Assembly (NCBI RefSeq): GCF_029893805.1
Contig: NZ_JARXYP010000002.1
Location: 3,658,001 to 3,722,000 of the forward strand
DNA length: 64,000 bases
DNA from: Streptomyces sp. SAI-135
Lineage (GTDB): Bacteria; Actinomycetota; Actinomycetes; Streptomycetales; Streptomycetaceae
Direction: 5' to 3'
Part shown: positions 48,737-57,288 of the stretch, one piece after another
How positions within the stretch are numbered: position 1 is the first letter of the stretch
Layout of the letters: each line of letters opens with the position of its first letter
Program-made: the position numbers and the translations under genes
The notes under the pieces: generated by a model
Seen by the model: the letters and a program-made list of their open reading frames with translations, nothing else
The model's database searches: none
What the model was told of the DNA's origin: nothing

Positions 48737-51091
48737 CTACTTCTTGGCCGAAGGTCCGACCTGGAGCGTGATCGTCGAGCCGTCCAGGGGCTCCTTGACG
48801 ATCTTGATCCGGGTGTCGGTGTCAGTGATGTTGACGCCGGCGAGCGGGTTCGACGCGTCGTAGTAGTTCGACATTCCGTCGTCGAAGACCGGGACGCCCG
48901 GCTTGGCCTTGATCTTCGTCGCGACGTCGGCCTTGTGGAGCGTGATGCCGTCCGTCGGGTACCAGCTGAAGGTGGAGTCGTAGGCCTGGATGCGGTTGCG
49001 CATCAGCGTGCCGTCGGACCACTTCAACGCGGTCGGGTGGGAGTCGACCGGCAGGATCAGGCCCTCGCCCGGGTGCTGGCTGGTGTTGTCGTCGGCCTGG
49101 GAGGTGTCCCACTTCCAGATCAACAGGCCGTTCTGGTAGGCGTAGTGCTCCACCCAGTCCGGACGGGTCGTCGAGAAGCCGTAGTTGTACGGGCCGACCT
49201 TCAACACCTTGTCGTACGACACGTATTGGCGGTTCTCGGCGATGTAGTACTGCGCGTAGTCGTCCGTGATGGAGGCGCCGATGCGCGAGAAGCCGTTGGC
49301 GGTCCAGGCGGCGTCCGCCGTCTCGGCGTTGTCGGAGAACAGGGTCGCGCCGTCGGCGGTCACCGTGATCTCGTCGGCCGCGAAGCCCTTCTGGGCGACC
49401 CCGCCGTCGGTCTGGTAGCGGAAGCGCAGCTGGATCTTCTGGCCCGCGTAGGCGTTCAGCGGGAAGGTCAGCTTCTGGTACGCCTCGACCGTGCCGGTGA
49501 GGGCGGGCTTGCCGCTGCCGTCACGCGGGATCGCGGTGCCGTCGGCCAGAGTGCCGTCGATCGGCGTCCAGTTGGAGCCGTCGGTGGAGACCTCGGCGTA
49601 GGCGTAGTCGTAGTCCTTCTCGGTGTCCCACCAGGCGTCGAGGGTCAGCGCCGCCGAGGACTTGCCGGTCAGGTCGACCGCGCGGGTCAGGGTGTTGCGC
49701 AGGTCGTTGCCGCTGCCGCTCCACCACTGGGTCGCGCCCTGCGCCGGGGTGACCACCGGGGTGGTGACCGCCTTCCTCGGCAGCTGGACCACGAGCGCCT
49801 GCGGGTTCTTGGTGTTGTACTCCGCGACGCCCAGCTTGTGGGAGGAGCGCTTGCCGGCCGTGGCCGTGTCGTAGTCGAGCCAGCCCAGCTGGAGCTTGTC
49901 CCAGGCGTTCATGTCGCCGGGCAGGTCGCCGATGGAGTCCTTGCCGGTGCCGAGCCAGGAGCCGGAGGACATCAGCGTCCAGAAGCCGGTGGAGTTCTCG
50001 CCGCCGCCGGAGGTGTCGTACTCGTCGGGCAGGCCGAGGTCGTGGCCGTACTCGTGCGCGAAGACGCCGAGTCCGCCGTTCTCCGGCTGGATGGTGTAGT
50101 CGCCGACCCAGATGCCGGTGTCGCCGATCTGGGTGCCGCCGAGCTTGTTGCCCGAGGGGCCGGTGGAGCCGGCGTCGGTGCCGAAGGCGTACCAGCGGTG
50201 GGCCCAGATGGCGTCCTCGCCCTGGGCGCCGCCGCCCGCGGACTCGTCCTCGCCGGCGTGCACGATCTGGAAGTGGTCGATGTAGCCGTCGGGCTCGTTG
50301 AAGTTGCCGTCGCCGTCGAAGTCGTAGCGGTCCCACTGGTCGAACTCCGCCAGTTCCGCGGCGATCTCGGCGGCGGTGTCACCGGCGGCCTCGCGCTCGG
50401 CGACCCAGGCGTTGACGCCGTCCTGGACCGCGTACCAGGCGCAGTTGTCGGGGTCGCACTTGTTGGAGCCGTAACGGGCCTCGTTGTAGGGGACCTTGAC
50501 CCAGTCGGTGACCTCGCCTTCGACCGAGTAGCGGCCCGAGGACTGCTTCTCGTAGTACTTCTTGAGCGACTCGGTCTTCTTGCCGGTGCCGAAGTACAGG
50601 TCCTGGAAGTGGGCCTGGTTGTAGTCCGCCTGCCAGGCCGTGCTGTTGTTCTGGCTGCGGTCCGGCTGGGCGATCTGGTTGTGCAGCGGGCCGGCCGTGC
50701 CGCCGTAGCGGGGGTCGACCTGGTCGCCGAACTCGACCAGGATGGTGAAGATCTTGTCGGTCTTCTCGCGGCCGAGCTCGACGTACTTGCTGTCGCCCTT
50801 GCGGCTCTTGAGCTCGACCACCTGGGAGCCGCCCCGGTTCTTCACCGTCGCGTTCCCGGATATGACCTGGTCGAGCGCCTCCTTTCGCTGCGCCTCCTGG
50901 GTCTTGGTCAGCGGGCCGTCGAAGTCGTGCTCCCTGGCCTTGGCCGGCTGCGGGTCCTGCCGGTCGACCGCGGAGGGCCCCGCGGAGCTGTCCGCGGCCT
51001 GTGCCACGGCGAACGTGGAGAACGTGGCCGAGGCCGCGGCCAGCGCCACGACTGTCGCTGCCGTCCTGAACGTCCAGGATCTGTCTGTCAC
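48737..51091 (-). CDS. Secreted M6-family metalloprotease (immune inhibitor A-like)
   Basis: This 784-residue protein has a signal peptide (AATVVALAAASATFSTFAVAQA) and a propeptide, then the M6 zinc site HEYGHDLGLPDEYD (His346, Glu347, His350, Asp of PDEYD). Downstream there are beta-sandwich-type domains with the ATQWWSGSGNDLRNTLTRAVDL pattern and a region with TDPR-like repeats characteristic of InhA-like proteases. It should be a secreted extracellular endopeptidase. The GTG follows GGGAGAGG. The 337-base gap upstream (51092-51428) carries direct repeats and a possible promoter for the next gene but no clear signal for this one. Confidence 0.92.
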   Translation of the reverse strand: MTDRSWTFRTAATVVALAAASATFSTFAVAQAADSSAGPSAVDRQDPQPAKAREHDFDGPLTKTQEAQRKEALDQVISGNATVKNRGGSQVVELKSRKGDSKYVELGREKTDKIFTILVEFGDQVDPRYGGTAGPLHNQIAQPDRSQNNSTAWQADYNQAHFQDLYFGTGKKTESLKKYYEKQSSGRYSVEGEVTDWVKVPYNEARYGSNKCDPDNCAWYAVQDGVNAWVAEREAAGDTAAEIAAELAEFDQWDRYDFDGDGNFNEPDGYIDHFQIVHAGEDESAGGGAQGEDAIWAHRWYAFGTDAGSTGPSGNKLGGTQIGDTGIWVGDYTIQPENGGLGVFAHEYGHDLGLPDEYDTSGGGENSTGFWTLMSSGSWLGTGKDSIGDLPGDMNAWDKLQLGWLDYDTATAGKRSSHKLGVAEYNTKNPQALVVQLPRKAVTTPVVTPAQGATQWWSGSGNDLRNTLTRAVDLTGKSSAALTLDAWWDTEKDYDYAYAEVSTDGSNWTPIDGTLADGTAIPRDGSGKPALTGTVEAYQKLTFPLNAYAGQKIQLRFRYQTDGGVAQKGFAADEITVTADGATLFSDNAETADAAWTANGFSRIGASITDDYAQYYIAENRQYVSYDKVLKVGPYNYGFSTTRPDWVEHYAYQNGLLIWKWDTSQADDNTSQHPGEGLILPVDSHPTALKWSDGTLMRNRIQAYDSTFSWYPTDGITLHKADVATKIKAKPGVPVFDDGMSNYYDASNPLAGVNITDTDTRIKIVKEPLDGSTITLQVGPSAKK

Positions 51092-51289
51092 TTGTACCTC
51101 TCCCCTATCAGGCAAGTGACCGGTATTTGACTAAAGGTTGAGGAGAAAAGACAGACCTTGACTTGGACCCGACAAGTGCATTATTGGGAGCCGGTGTTCG
51201 TATTGCGGACACGTGACGGCAACACGACGGGCGCGCACCGCTGTCCACTTGATGGACGCCATGACTCCGTGCGCCCCCTGTGCTCCGGC

Positions 51290-51347
51290 ACTGTTCGTTA
51301 GGTCACGCTTACTGTTCGTTCCACTCGGGCACACAGGCGATTAGAGT
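51290..51347 (+). promoter_or_regulatory. Direct repeats and promoter upstream of the small membrane-protein gene
   Basis: ACTGTTCGTT occurs at 51290-51299 and again at 51311-51320, exactly two helical turns apart. The second copy touches a -35-like TTCCAC (51319-51324), and TAGAGT (51342-51347) is a -10 candidate 17 bases on. That layout fits activator binding by a direct-repeat DNA-binding protein such as a response regulator or SARP. Confidence 0.45.
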
Positions 51348-51428
51348 CGATTGGCGGAACGCCCGGATGTCGGCGGAAAGCCAGGCCGACACCCCCCGTG
51401 GACCCCCAATTCCGAGGACACGATTGCC

Positions 51429-51689
51429 ATGCCTCGTCCGACCGCCGCACAGATCGCCTACGGTTCGATCACCGTCATCTTCTCGACGCTCGCCATGCTG
51501 CTGCTGTCACAGACGAGTTCGGCCGTGGGGACCGCGGTCATCGCCGTCTCGGCGCTCGCCCTCGGCCTGCTGGTCGCCATGACGGTCCCCCAGCCCAAGC
51601 CGCGCGTCGTAGCGGTGAACAGGCCCACCGAACGCCCGGCGGAAGAGCCGGTCCCAGCGGTGGCCTCCGGCTCCAAGACCGCCGCGTGA
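51429..51689 (+). CDS. Small membrane protein with two helices, unknown function
   Basis: This 86-residue protein has two hydrophobic segments (AYGSITVIFSTLAMLLLSQ and AVIAVSALALGLLVAMTV) and a Pro/Val-rich tail. Similar proteins sit beside the secreted M6 protease in Streptomyces as far as I recall. The start is the ATG at 51429, with GAGGA about ten bases upstream. No known function. Confidence 0.72.
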   Translation: MPRPTAAQIAYGSITVIFSTLAMLLLSQTSSAVGTAVIAVSALALGLLVAMTVPQPKPRVVAVNRPTERPAEEPVPAVASGSKTAA

Positions 51690-51889
51690 GCACTGCGTTG
51701 CCTGAACCGGGCCGAGGCGCTGGGGTATGTCTCAGACAGCCCGGGGACCATCGCTGAGCCTCGCCGGACGGCCGGGCCGCCGAACCCGTTAGCCGAGCCC
51801 GGCACCGGGCCCCCGGGGCCCAGCAGGACAGACCGGAAACATCGAGCGCATCCACCACCGCTCACCGAAGACTGGGCCCCACCAGCAGG

Positions 51890-52365
51890 CACGCACCGGG
51901 CACACCCGAAACCGCGCTTCACCGCGCCAGCAGCAGGCCGGGACAACGAGCCCGTCCGCCGCCCCCGGCCGAAGACCGGGCGCCACAAGCACCCACCGGG
52001 CACACCCGAAACCGCGCTCCACCGCGCCAGCAGCAGGCCGGGACAACGAGCAGCGTCCGGCACCCCCGGCCGAAGGCCCAGCGCCACAGGCACGCGCCGG
52101 GCACACCCGAAGCCCCGCTTCACCCCGCACCCAGCAGCAGGCCCGGACAACGAGCACGTCCGCCGCCCCCGGCCGAAGACCGGGCGCCACAAGCACCCAC
52201 CGGACACACCCGAAACCGCGCTCCACCGCGCCAGCAGCAGGCCGGGACAACGAGCAGCGTCCGGCACCCCCGGCCGAAGGCCCAGCGCCACAGGCACGCG
52301 CCGGGCACACCCAAAGCCCCGCTTCACCCCGCACCCAGCAGCAGGCCCGGACAGCGAGCGCGTCC
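51890..52365. repeat. Tandem array of five 101-bp repeats in a two-step higher order
   Basis: A block beginning CACACCCGAAACCGCGCT recurs at 51901, 52001, 52102, 52205 and 52306 (spacings of 100, 101, 103 and 101 bases). The stretches after copies 1 and 3 agree with each other, as do those after 2 and 4, so a ~203-bp pair was duplicated. The unit is not a multiple of three, so the several long open frames through it cannot encode protein repeats; I read it as a non-coding minisatellite. It makes up much of the 1017-bp gene-free gap 51690-52706. In the remainder of that gap I see GC-rich sequence with no supported gene. Confidence 0.85.
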
Positions 52366-52706
52366 GGTGCCAGGAGCAGGGGCCGCAGTGCCATCCGGGC
52401 GCCCACCTCCACGGCCCCCAGGCCACGCAAAGCCGCGCTCCGGCCCGACAGCACGGCGCCGGGCGTCGAGCGCATCCGGCGCCTGCCGAAGGCCCCGCCT
52501 CGCGCGCGAGCAGCGGTCACTCACCCGAGGCCCCGTCCGTCGGCCCAGCAGTGCAAGCGGCGCCCTGCGCGCGTCCGGCGCCGGTCGATTGCCGATGGTC
52601 CGCGCTCTTCGGATCCGCCCAGCGTGAGCGGCTTGTCGGGCAGCATGAAGACGGCGGCCGCGATCCTCCACGCCGACGCCCGTCGTTCACGCGCTCTTCG
52701 GTCGGG

Positions 52707-53336
52707 TCAGTCCGTAGTGACGACCACTGTTTTGGCTGCCTTGTCGTGCAGGCCCTGTTTGTACGGCTTGTCGAAGTAGCTCCAGCCGCCCGAGATGGCG
52801 GTCCAGATGCAGGCGCAGCAGAAGGCGAACGGGATCCAGAGGACCGCTGAGCGGATCAGGGTGGTCTGGGTGGAGGGCGTGGAGCCGTTGTCGAGGTTCG
52901 CCACCCGCATACCGAGCCACTTCTTGCCGAGCGTCTGGCCGGACCGGGTGATCAGGACGGTGTCGTAGGCGATGTAGAGCACCGCGGCGAGGAGGGACTG
53001 GGCGAGCGACTTGCCGTACTGCACGTCGTCGCCGTTCACGTCGTACTCGCTCACCCCGAATCCCCAGGTGAGCAGCCAGACGACGATGCCCACCAGGATC
53101 AGGTCGATGATGCGGGCCAGCGTGCGCTTCCCGCTGGGCGCGAGCGGCGGCATGCCGGCCAGCGGATCGGTGGGGTAGGAGCCGCCGCCGTACGGGTCGC
53201 CACCGGGGACGCCCCCGTAGGGCGGCGGCGGTGCGCTGTACGGCGATCCCGAGCCCTCGGCAGGCGGGGGCTGTTTCCTGAACGGGTCGTCATCCGGCGG
53301 CTGCTGGCCGGAGCCGGGGGGCGGTTCACTGCTCAT
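52707..53336 (-). CDS. RDD-family membrane protein
   Basis: This 209-residue protein has a Pro/Gly/Tyr-rich cytoplasmic N-terminus (PPPPYGGVPGGDPYGGG) followed by an RDD domain: RIIDLILVGIVVWLLTWGFG, then YIAYDTVLITRSGQTLGKKWLGMRVANLDNG, and WIPFAFCCACIWTAISGGWSYFDKPYKQGLHDKAAKTVVV. The characteristic RDD arginine and Asp-Asp are at the start of the first helix (ARIIDLI). Function is unknown for this class; family members include ion exporters. It is downstream of a second, longer RDD gene (89-base gap). Confidence 0.88.
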   Translation of the reverse strand: MSSEPPPGSGQQPPDDDPFRKQPPPAEGSGSPYSAPPPPYGGVPGGDPYGGGSYPTDPLAGMPPLAPSGKRTLARIIDLILVGIVVWLLTWGFGVSEYDVNGDDVQYGKSLAQSLLAAVLYIAYDTVLITRSGQTLGKKWLGMRVANLDNGSTPSTQTTLIRSAVLWIPFAFCCACIWTAISGGWSYFDKPYKQGLHDKAAKTVVVTTD

Positions 53337-53425
53337 GGCCCGAGTCGACCGCGAACCCCCCAGTTCCGCATCCGGCGAGCGGCCGTCCGGAGTACCGAAT
53401 CCCGTACGCCGTTCGGCGGACCCGC

Positions 53426-55057
53426 TCAGCCCGCCACGAACGTATGCGCCGCCTTGTCGTGCCAGCACTGGTGCCACGGCCGGTCGAACAGGCACCAGGC
53501 GACGCCCACCAAGCCGATGCCGAGCAGCCCCGGGACGCTGTAGACCAGCCAGCGGCGCAGGGCCGCGCCGAACGGCGGGGGCTCGTGGGCCTCGATGTCC
53601 CGCACCTCCAGGCCGAGCAGCTTCTTGCCGAGGGTGCGGCCCCACTTGGCGGTGGGCAGCGCCTCGTACAGGACGCCGGCGACGAGGAGCACGGCGACCA
53701 CGATGCCGAGGTACACCGACGTGGTGCCGTCCAGCAGCCAGACCGTCACGGTCTCGCCGGAGAGCTTGGCCGCGTCGATCTTCTCGTTGACGTGGTCGGC
53801 CGCCTTGGCCCCGAGGGGGACGGCCGCCACGGCGGTCACCGCGCCCACGACGAGGGTGTCGAGCAGGCGGGCGGCCAGACGCTTGCCGAGGCCCGCGGGC
53901 CTGGCCGCGGCCTGGCGCCGGGCGGCCGCCTGGAAGATGTCCTCGACCGGGGGCTTCCAGGGAGCGGGCTGCTCCTCGTCGGGCCCGGCGAGCCGGTGCA
54001 CCTGCTGCGCCCAGGAGGGCTGACCGCCCCCGGGGCCCGCGCTCATGGGGGTTGCGGCGACCTGGGCCGCGACGGGGGCCGGAGGAACGGCGGACTGAGG
54101 AACGGCGGACTGAGGAACGGCGGCCTGCTGGGGCCCGCCCTGGGGACCCGTGGCACCGGCGGCCGCGGCCCGCTCCGCGGCGGCCTTGCCGGCAGCGAAG
54201 CCGGGTCCCTGCGGGCCGGGGGCCTGGGGGCCGGGGGCCGCCGCCGCGGACGGGGCACCCGCCGCAGCCGGCCCGCCCTGCGCCGTGGGCCCGGAATACG
54301 CGGGTCCGGGCGTGCTTCCGTGCTGCGCCCCGGGACCCTCGCCCTGCTGCGCCGTGCGCGGGGAGAGCGCGCGGAACTTCATGGTGCCGTCGTCGGACTG
54401 CTGGGCCGCTGCCGCTGTCCCGGACCCGGCCGTGGGCCTGCGGAAGACCCGTGTGCCGCCGTCCTCGTCCGGCTCGGCGGGCGGGATCGTCGCCGTGCCG
54501 TCGGTACGGCCCACCTGCCCGTCCGGCTGGACCGGGGCGGAACCGTCGCCGGGCCGCCCCGGACCGGGCACCCGGGGGTCGGCGCCCTGCGGGGTCCGCG
54601 GTACGCCGCGCCGGTCTCCCTGCGGCCCCTGCTGCGGCCCTTGCTGAGGGATCCCCTGCGGCGGCGCCTCCTGCTGAGCCTGCGCGGCCGCCTGCGGGGA
54701 CCCCCACGACACCCGGCGGTCCTGGTCGCCGCCGAAGCCCGCCTGGTGGGCCCGGTCGGCGGCCCACGCGGACGCGGGCTCGGGCCTGCTGCCGTGCTGG
54801 CTGTCGGGGTGCGGGGGTTCCTCGGCCGGGTCCTCGTCGAAGAAGTGCGGGCCCGTCTCCTCCACCGGGGACGGGGCCGAGCCGGAGCCCGCACCGGCCG
54901 GCGGCGCGAGCGGTTCGCCGGCCGCCGGGGCGGGACGGCTGGTGCCCGGCACCCAGGAGGCACCGTTCCAGTAACGGACATATCCAGGAATGGACGGGTC
55001 CGGGTAGTAGCCCTCGCGGGGCCTGTCGTCACCGGGTGCCGGGGTTGGGGCGCTCAT
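53426..55057 (-). CDS. DUF2510-RDD membrane protein
   Basis: This 543-residue protein opens with a DUF2510 motif (GYYPDPSIPGYVRYWNGASW), then a long disordered Ala/Pro/Gln-rich region of more than 300 residues (QEAPPQGIPQQGPQQGPQGD) and ends with a C-terminal RDD domain (GLGKRLAARLLDTLVVGAVTAVAAVPLG, EALPTAKWGRTLGKKLLGLEVRDIEA, FDRPWHQCWHDKAAHTFVAG). It is related to the shorter RDD protein downstream. DUF2510 is a small actinobacterial motif often found at one end of membrane proteins. Function unknown. Starts at ATG 55057; the 239-base region upstream, toward ssgG, shows no other signal. Confidence 0.88.
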   Translation of the reverse strand: MSAPTPAPGDDRPREGYYPDPSIPGYVRYWNGASWVPGTSRPAPAAGEPLAPPAGAGSGSAPSPVEETGPHFFDEDPAEEPPHPDSQHGSRPEPASAWAADRAHQAGFGGDQDRRVSWGSPQAAAQAQQEAPPQGIPQQGPQQGPQGDRRGVPRTPQGADPRVPGPGRPGDGSAPVQPDGQVGRTDGTATIPPAEPDEDGGTRVFRRPTAGSGTAAAAQQSDDGTMKFRALSPRTAQQGEGPGAQHGSTPGPAYSGPTAQGGPAAAGAPSAAAAPGPQAPGPQGPGFAAGKAAAERAAAAGATGPQGGPQQAAVPQSAVPQSAVPPAPVAAQVAATPMSAGPGGGQPSWAQQVHRLAGPDEEQPAPWKPPVEDIFQAAARRQAAARPAGLGKRLAARLLDTLVVGAVTAVAAVPLGAKAADHVNEKIDAAKLSGETVTVWLLDGTTSVYLGIVVAVLLVAGVLYEALPTAKWGRTLGKKLLGLEVRDIEAHEPPPFGAALRRWLVYSVPGLLGIGLVGVAWCLFDRPWHQCWHDKAAHTFVAG

Positions 55058-55296
55058 GTCCGTCGTCCCGTATCTGCTCGGGGGTCAATAGAGGGGGGTC
55101 CACATCTATCAGACCGGCGCAAGACCCACCGCCAGTCCCACCGGACCCACCCCTTTTGAGCACGACCTGACACCGGCCGTGATATCGCCGGAAAAAAGTT
55201 CGCCGAACCCGCGTAATGATCCCGCCCCCTGCCCCCTCTCCCCTCGTACGGGCCCACCGCGGGACCCGGACGAGAGCCGAGAGAGGAACGAACGAC

Positions 55297-55773
55297 ATGC
55301 ATCACACAGTGGTGGAGCGCGAACTGGAGCTCCAGCTCATCCTGTCGCCCGAGCGCAGCATCCCGGTCCCGGCCCGGCTGGGCTACCGCAGCGACGACCC
55401 CTTCGCCGTCCACGTCACCTTCCACATCGGCTCGGACCACCCCGTCCACTGGACCTTCGCCCGCGAACTCCTCGTGGAGGGGGTGTTCCGCCCGTGCGGT
55501 CACGGGGACGTGCGGGTGTGGCCGACCAAGGTCGCGGGGCGCGGTGTCGTGCTGATGGCCCTGAGCTCGCCCGACGGGGACGCCCTCCTGGAGGCCCCGG
55601 CCGCACAGGTCTCGGCCTGGCTGGAGCGCACGCTGCGGGCGGTGCCCCCGGGCTCCGAGGCGGAGCAGCTCGGCATCGACGACGGCCTCGCCGAGCTGCT
55701 GGCCCCCACCCCGGCGGACGACCTGTGGCTGCGCGACCCGTGGCCGGGCGACGAGTCCTCGGACGGGGAGTGA
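55297..55773 (+). CDS. ssgG: SsgG, SsgA-like sporulation protein
   Basis: This 158-residue protein belongs to the SALP family (LGYRSDDPFAVHVTFHIGSDHPVHWTFARELLVEGVFRP, GHGDVRVWPTKVAG, then LSSPDGDALLEAPAAQVSAWL). In S. coelicolor SsgG is needed for correct placement of sporulation septa, giving evenly sized spores, and its gene has the same position beside the two RDD genes and the oxidase as far as I recall. It ends with the acidic tail WPGDESSDGE. The ATG follows GAGAGGA. It is convergent with the oxidase gene. Confidence 0.9.
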   Translation: MHHTVVERELELQLILSPERSIPVPARLGYRSDDPFAVHVTFHIGSDHPVHWTFARELLVEGVFRPCGHGDVRVWPTKVAGRGVVLMALSSPDGDALLEAPAAQVSAWLERTLRAVPPGSEAEQLGIDDGLAELLAPTPADDLWLRDPWPGDESSDGE

Positions 55774-55789
55774 GCCCTGTCGCGAGGTC

Positions 55790-57199
55790 TCAGAACAGCT
55801 TGCCCGGGTTCAGGATCCCCAGCGGGTCGAAGACCCCCTTCACCGCCCGCTGCATCTCCACCCCCACCGGGCCGATCTCGCGGGCCAGCCACTCCTTCTT
55901 CAGTACGCCCACCCCGTGCTCCCCGGTGATCGTGCCGCCGAGCTCAAGGCCGAGGGCCATGATCTCGTCGAAGGACTCGCGGGCCCGCCGGGACTCGTCC
56001 GGGTCGGCGGCGTCGAAGCAGACCGTGGGGTGGGTGTTGCCGTCACCGGCGTGGGCGACGACACCGATGGTGAGCCGGTGCTTCTCGGCGATCCGCTCGG
56101 TCCCCTCGAGGAGCTCGGCGAGCCGGGAGCGGGGCACGCACACGTCGTCGATCATCGTGGTGCCCTTGACCGCTTCGAGGGCGGTGAGCGACAACCGGCG
56201 TGCCTGGAGCAGCAGTTCGGACTCGGCCGCGTCCTCGGCGGGGACGACCTGGGTGGCGCCCGCCGCCTCGCACAGCGCGCCGAGCGCCGTGAGGTCGGCC
56301 GCCGGGTCGGTGGTGTCGAAGGCCGCGAGGAGCAGGGCCTCGGTGGTCTCCGGGAGTCCCATGTGCGCCAGGTCGTTGACGGCCTTGACGGTCGTACGGT
56401 CCATCAGTTCGAGGAGGGACGGCACGTGCCCGCCCTCCATGATCCGGCACACCGCGTCGCAGGCGGCGGCCCCGGAGGAGAACTCGGCGGCCAGCACCAG
56501 CTGCTCGGGCGGCTTCGGCCTGAGGCCCAGGACCGCCCGGACGACGATGCCGAGCGAGCCCTCGGAGCCGACGAACAGGCGGGTCAGGTCGTAGCCGGCG
56601 ACCCCCTTGGCGGTACGGCGGCCGGTGGACATCAGCCGCCCGTCGGCGAGGACGACGTCCAGGCCGAGGACGTACTCCGCGGTGACCCCGTACTTCACGC
56701 AGCACAGTCCGCCGGACGCGGTGCCGATGTTGCCGCCGATCGTGCACATCTCCCAGCTGGAGGGGTCCGGCGGGTAGTAGAGGCCGAGTTCGTTCACCGC
56801 GCGGGACAGGGTCGCGTTGACGACGCCGGGTTCGACGACGGCGATGCGGTCGACCGGGTTGATCTCCAGGATCCGGTCCATCTTCGTCAGGGACAGCACG
56901 ATGCAGCCGTCGGAGGCGTTGGCCGCTCCCGACAGGCCGGTGCGGGCGCCCTGGGGGACGACCGGGACGCGCAGTTCGGTGGCGACGCGCATGACGTGCT
57001 GGACCTGTTCGACCGTGCGCGGCAGGACGACCACGGCCGGGGTGCCGGCCGGGCAGAAGCTCGCCATGTCGTTGGCGTAGGAGACCGTGACGTCCGGATC
57101 GGTGAGGAGGACGTCGGCGGGCAGACCGGTGAGCAGGCGGTCCACCAGATTGCCGGTGGCTTCTGTGTCTTCATCGCGACGGGCTTCGATACGGCTCAT
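55790..57199 (-). CDS. FAD-linked oxidase of the GlcD/D-lactate dehydrogenase type
   Basis: This 469-residue flavoprotein has the FAD_binding_4 domain (PAVVVLPRTVEQVQHVMRVATELRVPVVPQGARTGLSGAANA, then EPGVVNATLSRAVNELGLYYPPDPSS and GGNIGTASGGLCCVKYGVT) and the FAD-oxidase C-terminal domain (VVAHAGDGNTHPTVCFDA and ITGEHGVGVLKKEWL). The C-terminal HGVGVLK is the GlcD signature. Candidates are glycolate or D-lactate oxidation; iron-sulfur GlcF partners are not nearby, so a single-subunit D-lactate dehydrogenase-like enzyme is likelier. It starts at ATG 57199 with no clear Shine-Dalgarno site. Confidence 0.92.
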   Translation of the reverse strand: MSRIEARRDEDTEATGNLVDRLLTGLPADVLLTDPDVTVSYANDMASFCPAGTPAVVVLPRTVEQVQHVMRVATELRVPVVPQGARTGLSGAANASDGCIVLSLTKMDRILEINPVDRIAVVEPGVVNATLSRAVNELGLYYPPDPSSWEMCTIGGNIGTASGGLCCVKYGVTAEYVLGLDVVLADGRLMSTGRRTAKGVAGYDLTRLFVGSEGSLGIVVRAVLGLRPKPPEQLVLAAEFSSGAAACDAVCRIMEGGHVPSLLELMDRTTVKAVNDLAHMGLPETTEALLLAAFDTTDPAADLTALGALCEAAGATQVVPAEDAAESELLLQARRLSLTALEAVKGTTMIDDVCVPRSRLAELLEGTERIAEKHRLTIGVVAHAGDGNTHPTVCFDAADPDESRRARESFDEIMALGLELGGTITGEHGVGVLKKEWLAREIGPVGVEMQRAVKGVFDPLGILNPGKLF

Positions 57200-57288
57200 G
57201 ATCACAGCGTCGCACCGGGGGCCATCGGTGTGAACCCCACCAGCGCCGGACGCCGCATGCCGGGACGGGCTCGTCGTACTGACGCACA

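Noticed and set aside
51789..52520. Minus-strand frame of 243 codons with repeats rich in LLL, CCW and RACC
   Set aside because: It runs through the 101-bp repeat array, which shifts frame at each copy, and all six frames are open because of GC content. No ribosome-binding site and no family.
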